Positions 13,863-14,015 of a DNA stretch of 14,015 bases are shown here, one piece after another. The notes below the pieces were generated by a model, which was given only the letters and a program-made list of their open reading frames with translations, did no database searches and had not been told where the DNA came from. The stretch's first letter is position 1. Every line of letters begins with the position of its first letter. The position numbers and the translations under genes are program-made. Origin of the DNA: Desulfobacteraceae bacterium (GTDB lineage Bacteria > Desulfobacterota > DSM-4660 > Desulfatiglandales > Desulfatiglandaceae); the NCBI GenBank assembly GCA_020349865.1, contig CP070700.1:1066046-1080060 (forward strand). Direction: 5' to 3'.

Positions 13863-14015
13863 CTATCGAGACTGTTTTTTATCAGGCAGGCGCATCGTCA
13901 ATTTCATCCAATGCATGAAGAGTCCAAATCCCCAGCATACTAGGGGGAAAAGGAACCACCATTTAAAGGGGTTGGTAAGCAGGTTGATCACTATTAAGAA
14001 GGCATTGATGCCCAC
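13863..14015 (-). CDS. 2TM-domain membrane protein, 3' part only
   Basis: On the - strand the last 50 codons of a gene are seen; its 5' end lies beyond the window. The residues include INAFLIVINLLTNPFKWW, then FLFPLVCWGFGLFMHWMKL, then a basic tail ending KKQSR. The pattern of a first hydrophobic helix with N-L, a WW turn, and a second helix with the W-G-x-G-L-x-x-H signature matches the 2TM domain family (PF13239). These are small two-helix inner-membrane proteins, found alone or joined to sensor histidine kinases. The function of stand-alone members is not known. It is convergent with the relict transposase, and its stop codon is 5 bp from the element end. Confidence 0.7.
   Translation of the reverse strand: MGINAFLIVINLLTNPFKWWFLFPLVCWGFGLFMHWMKLTMRLPDKKQSR

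Overview
The window reads as a chromosomal segment of a Gram-negative bacterium, most likely a Desulfobacterota (former Deltaproteobacteria) member. This rests on the housekeeping gene content and order, the style of the proteins (for example the Cys-rich insert of AlaRS) and the short palindromic intergenic repeats. It is inference; no marker here proves the lineage.

Left part (1-6768, + strand): after two intergenic repeat elements comes a housekeeping series, pgpA (lipid phosphatase), cinA, thpR, recA and alaS. cinA and thpR overlap, and recA and alaS are 4 bases apart with no recX between them. A 304-bp MITE-like element with 71-bp terminal inverted repeats lies directly in front of pgpA. 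A candidate promoter and an AT-rich dyad lie in front of recA.

Middle (6778-9667, - strand): a bamD-like outer-membrane assembly lipoprotein, trxB and trxA (a thioredoxin system), and an exported rhodanese-domain protein. All are transcribed leftward, convergent with alaS.

Right part (9668-14015) is accessory. A gene-free stretch of about 550 bp with a strong hairpin and a candidate promoter leads into one large, AT-richer gene. Its 972-aa product joins an Mrr-like PD-(D/E)xK nuclease domain, a STAND-like P-loop NTPase and a winged-helix-rich C-terminus. This architecture fits a single-gene anti-phage or anti-plasmid defence protein and is the most interesting object here. Its stop codon lies inside an attC-like imperfect palindrome. 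Next comes a decayed small gene with an in-frame stop. That gene is cut off by a dead REP-associated (IS200-like) tyrosine transposase that keeps its inverted-repeat ends but has lost its catalytic HUH region. This block looks like an old cassette or mobile-element landing zone. The window ends in the 3' part of a 2TM-domain membrane protein on the - strand.
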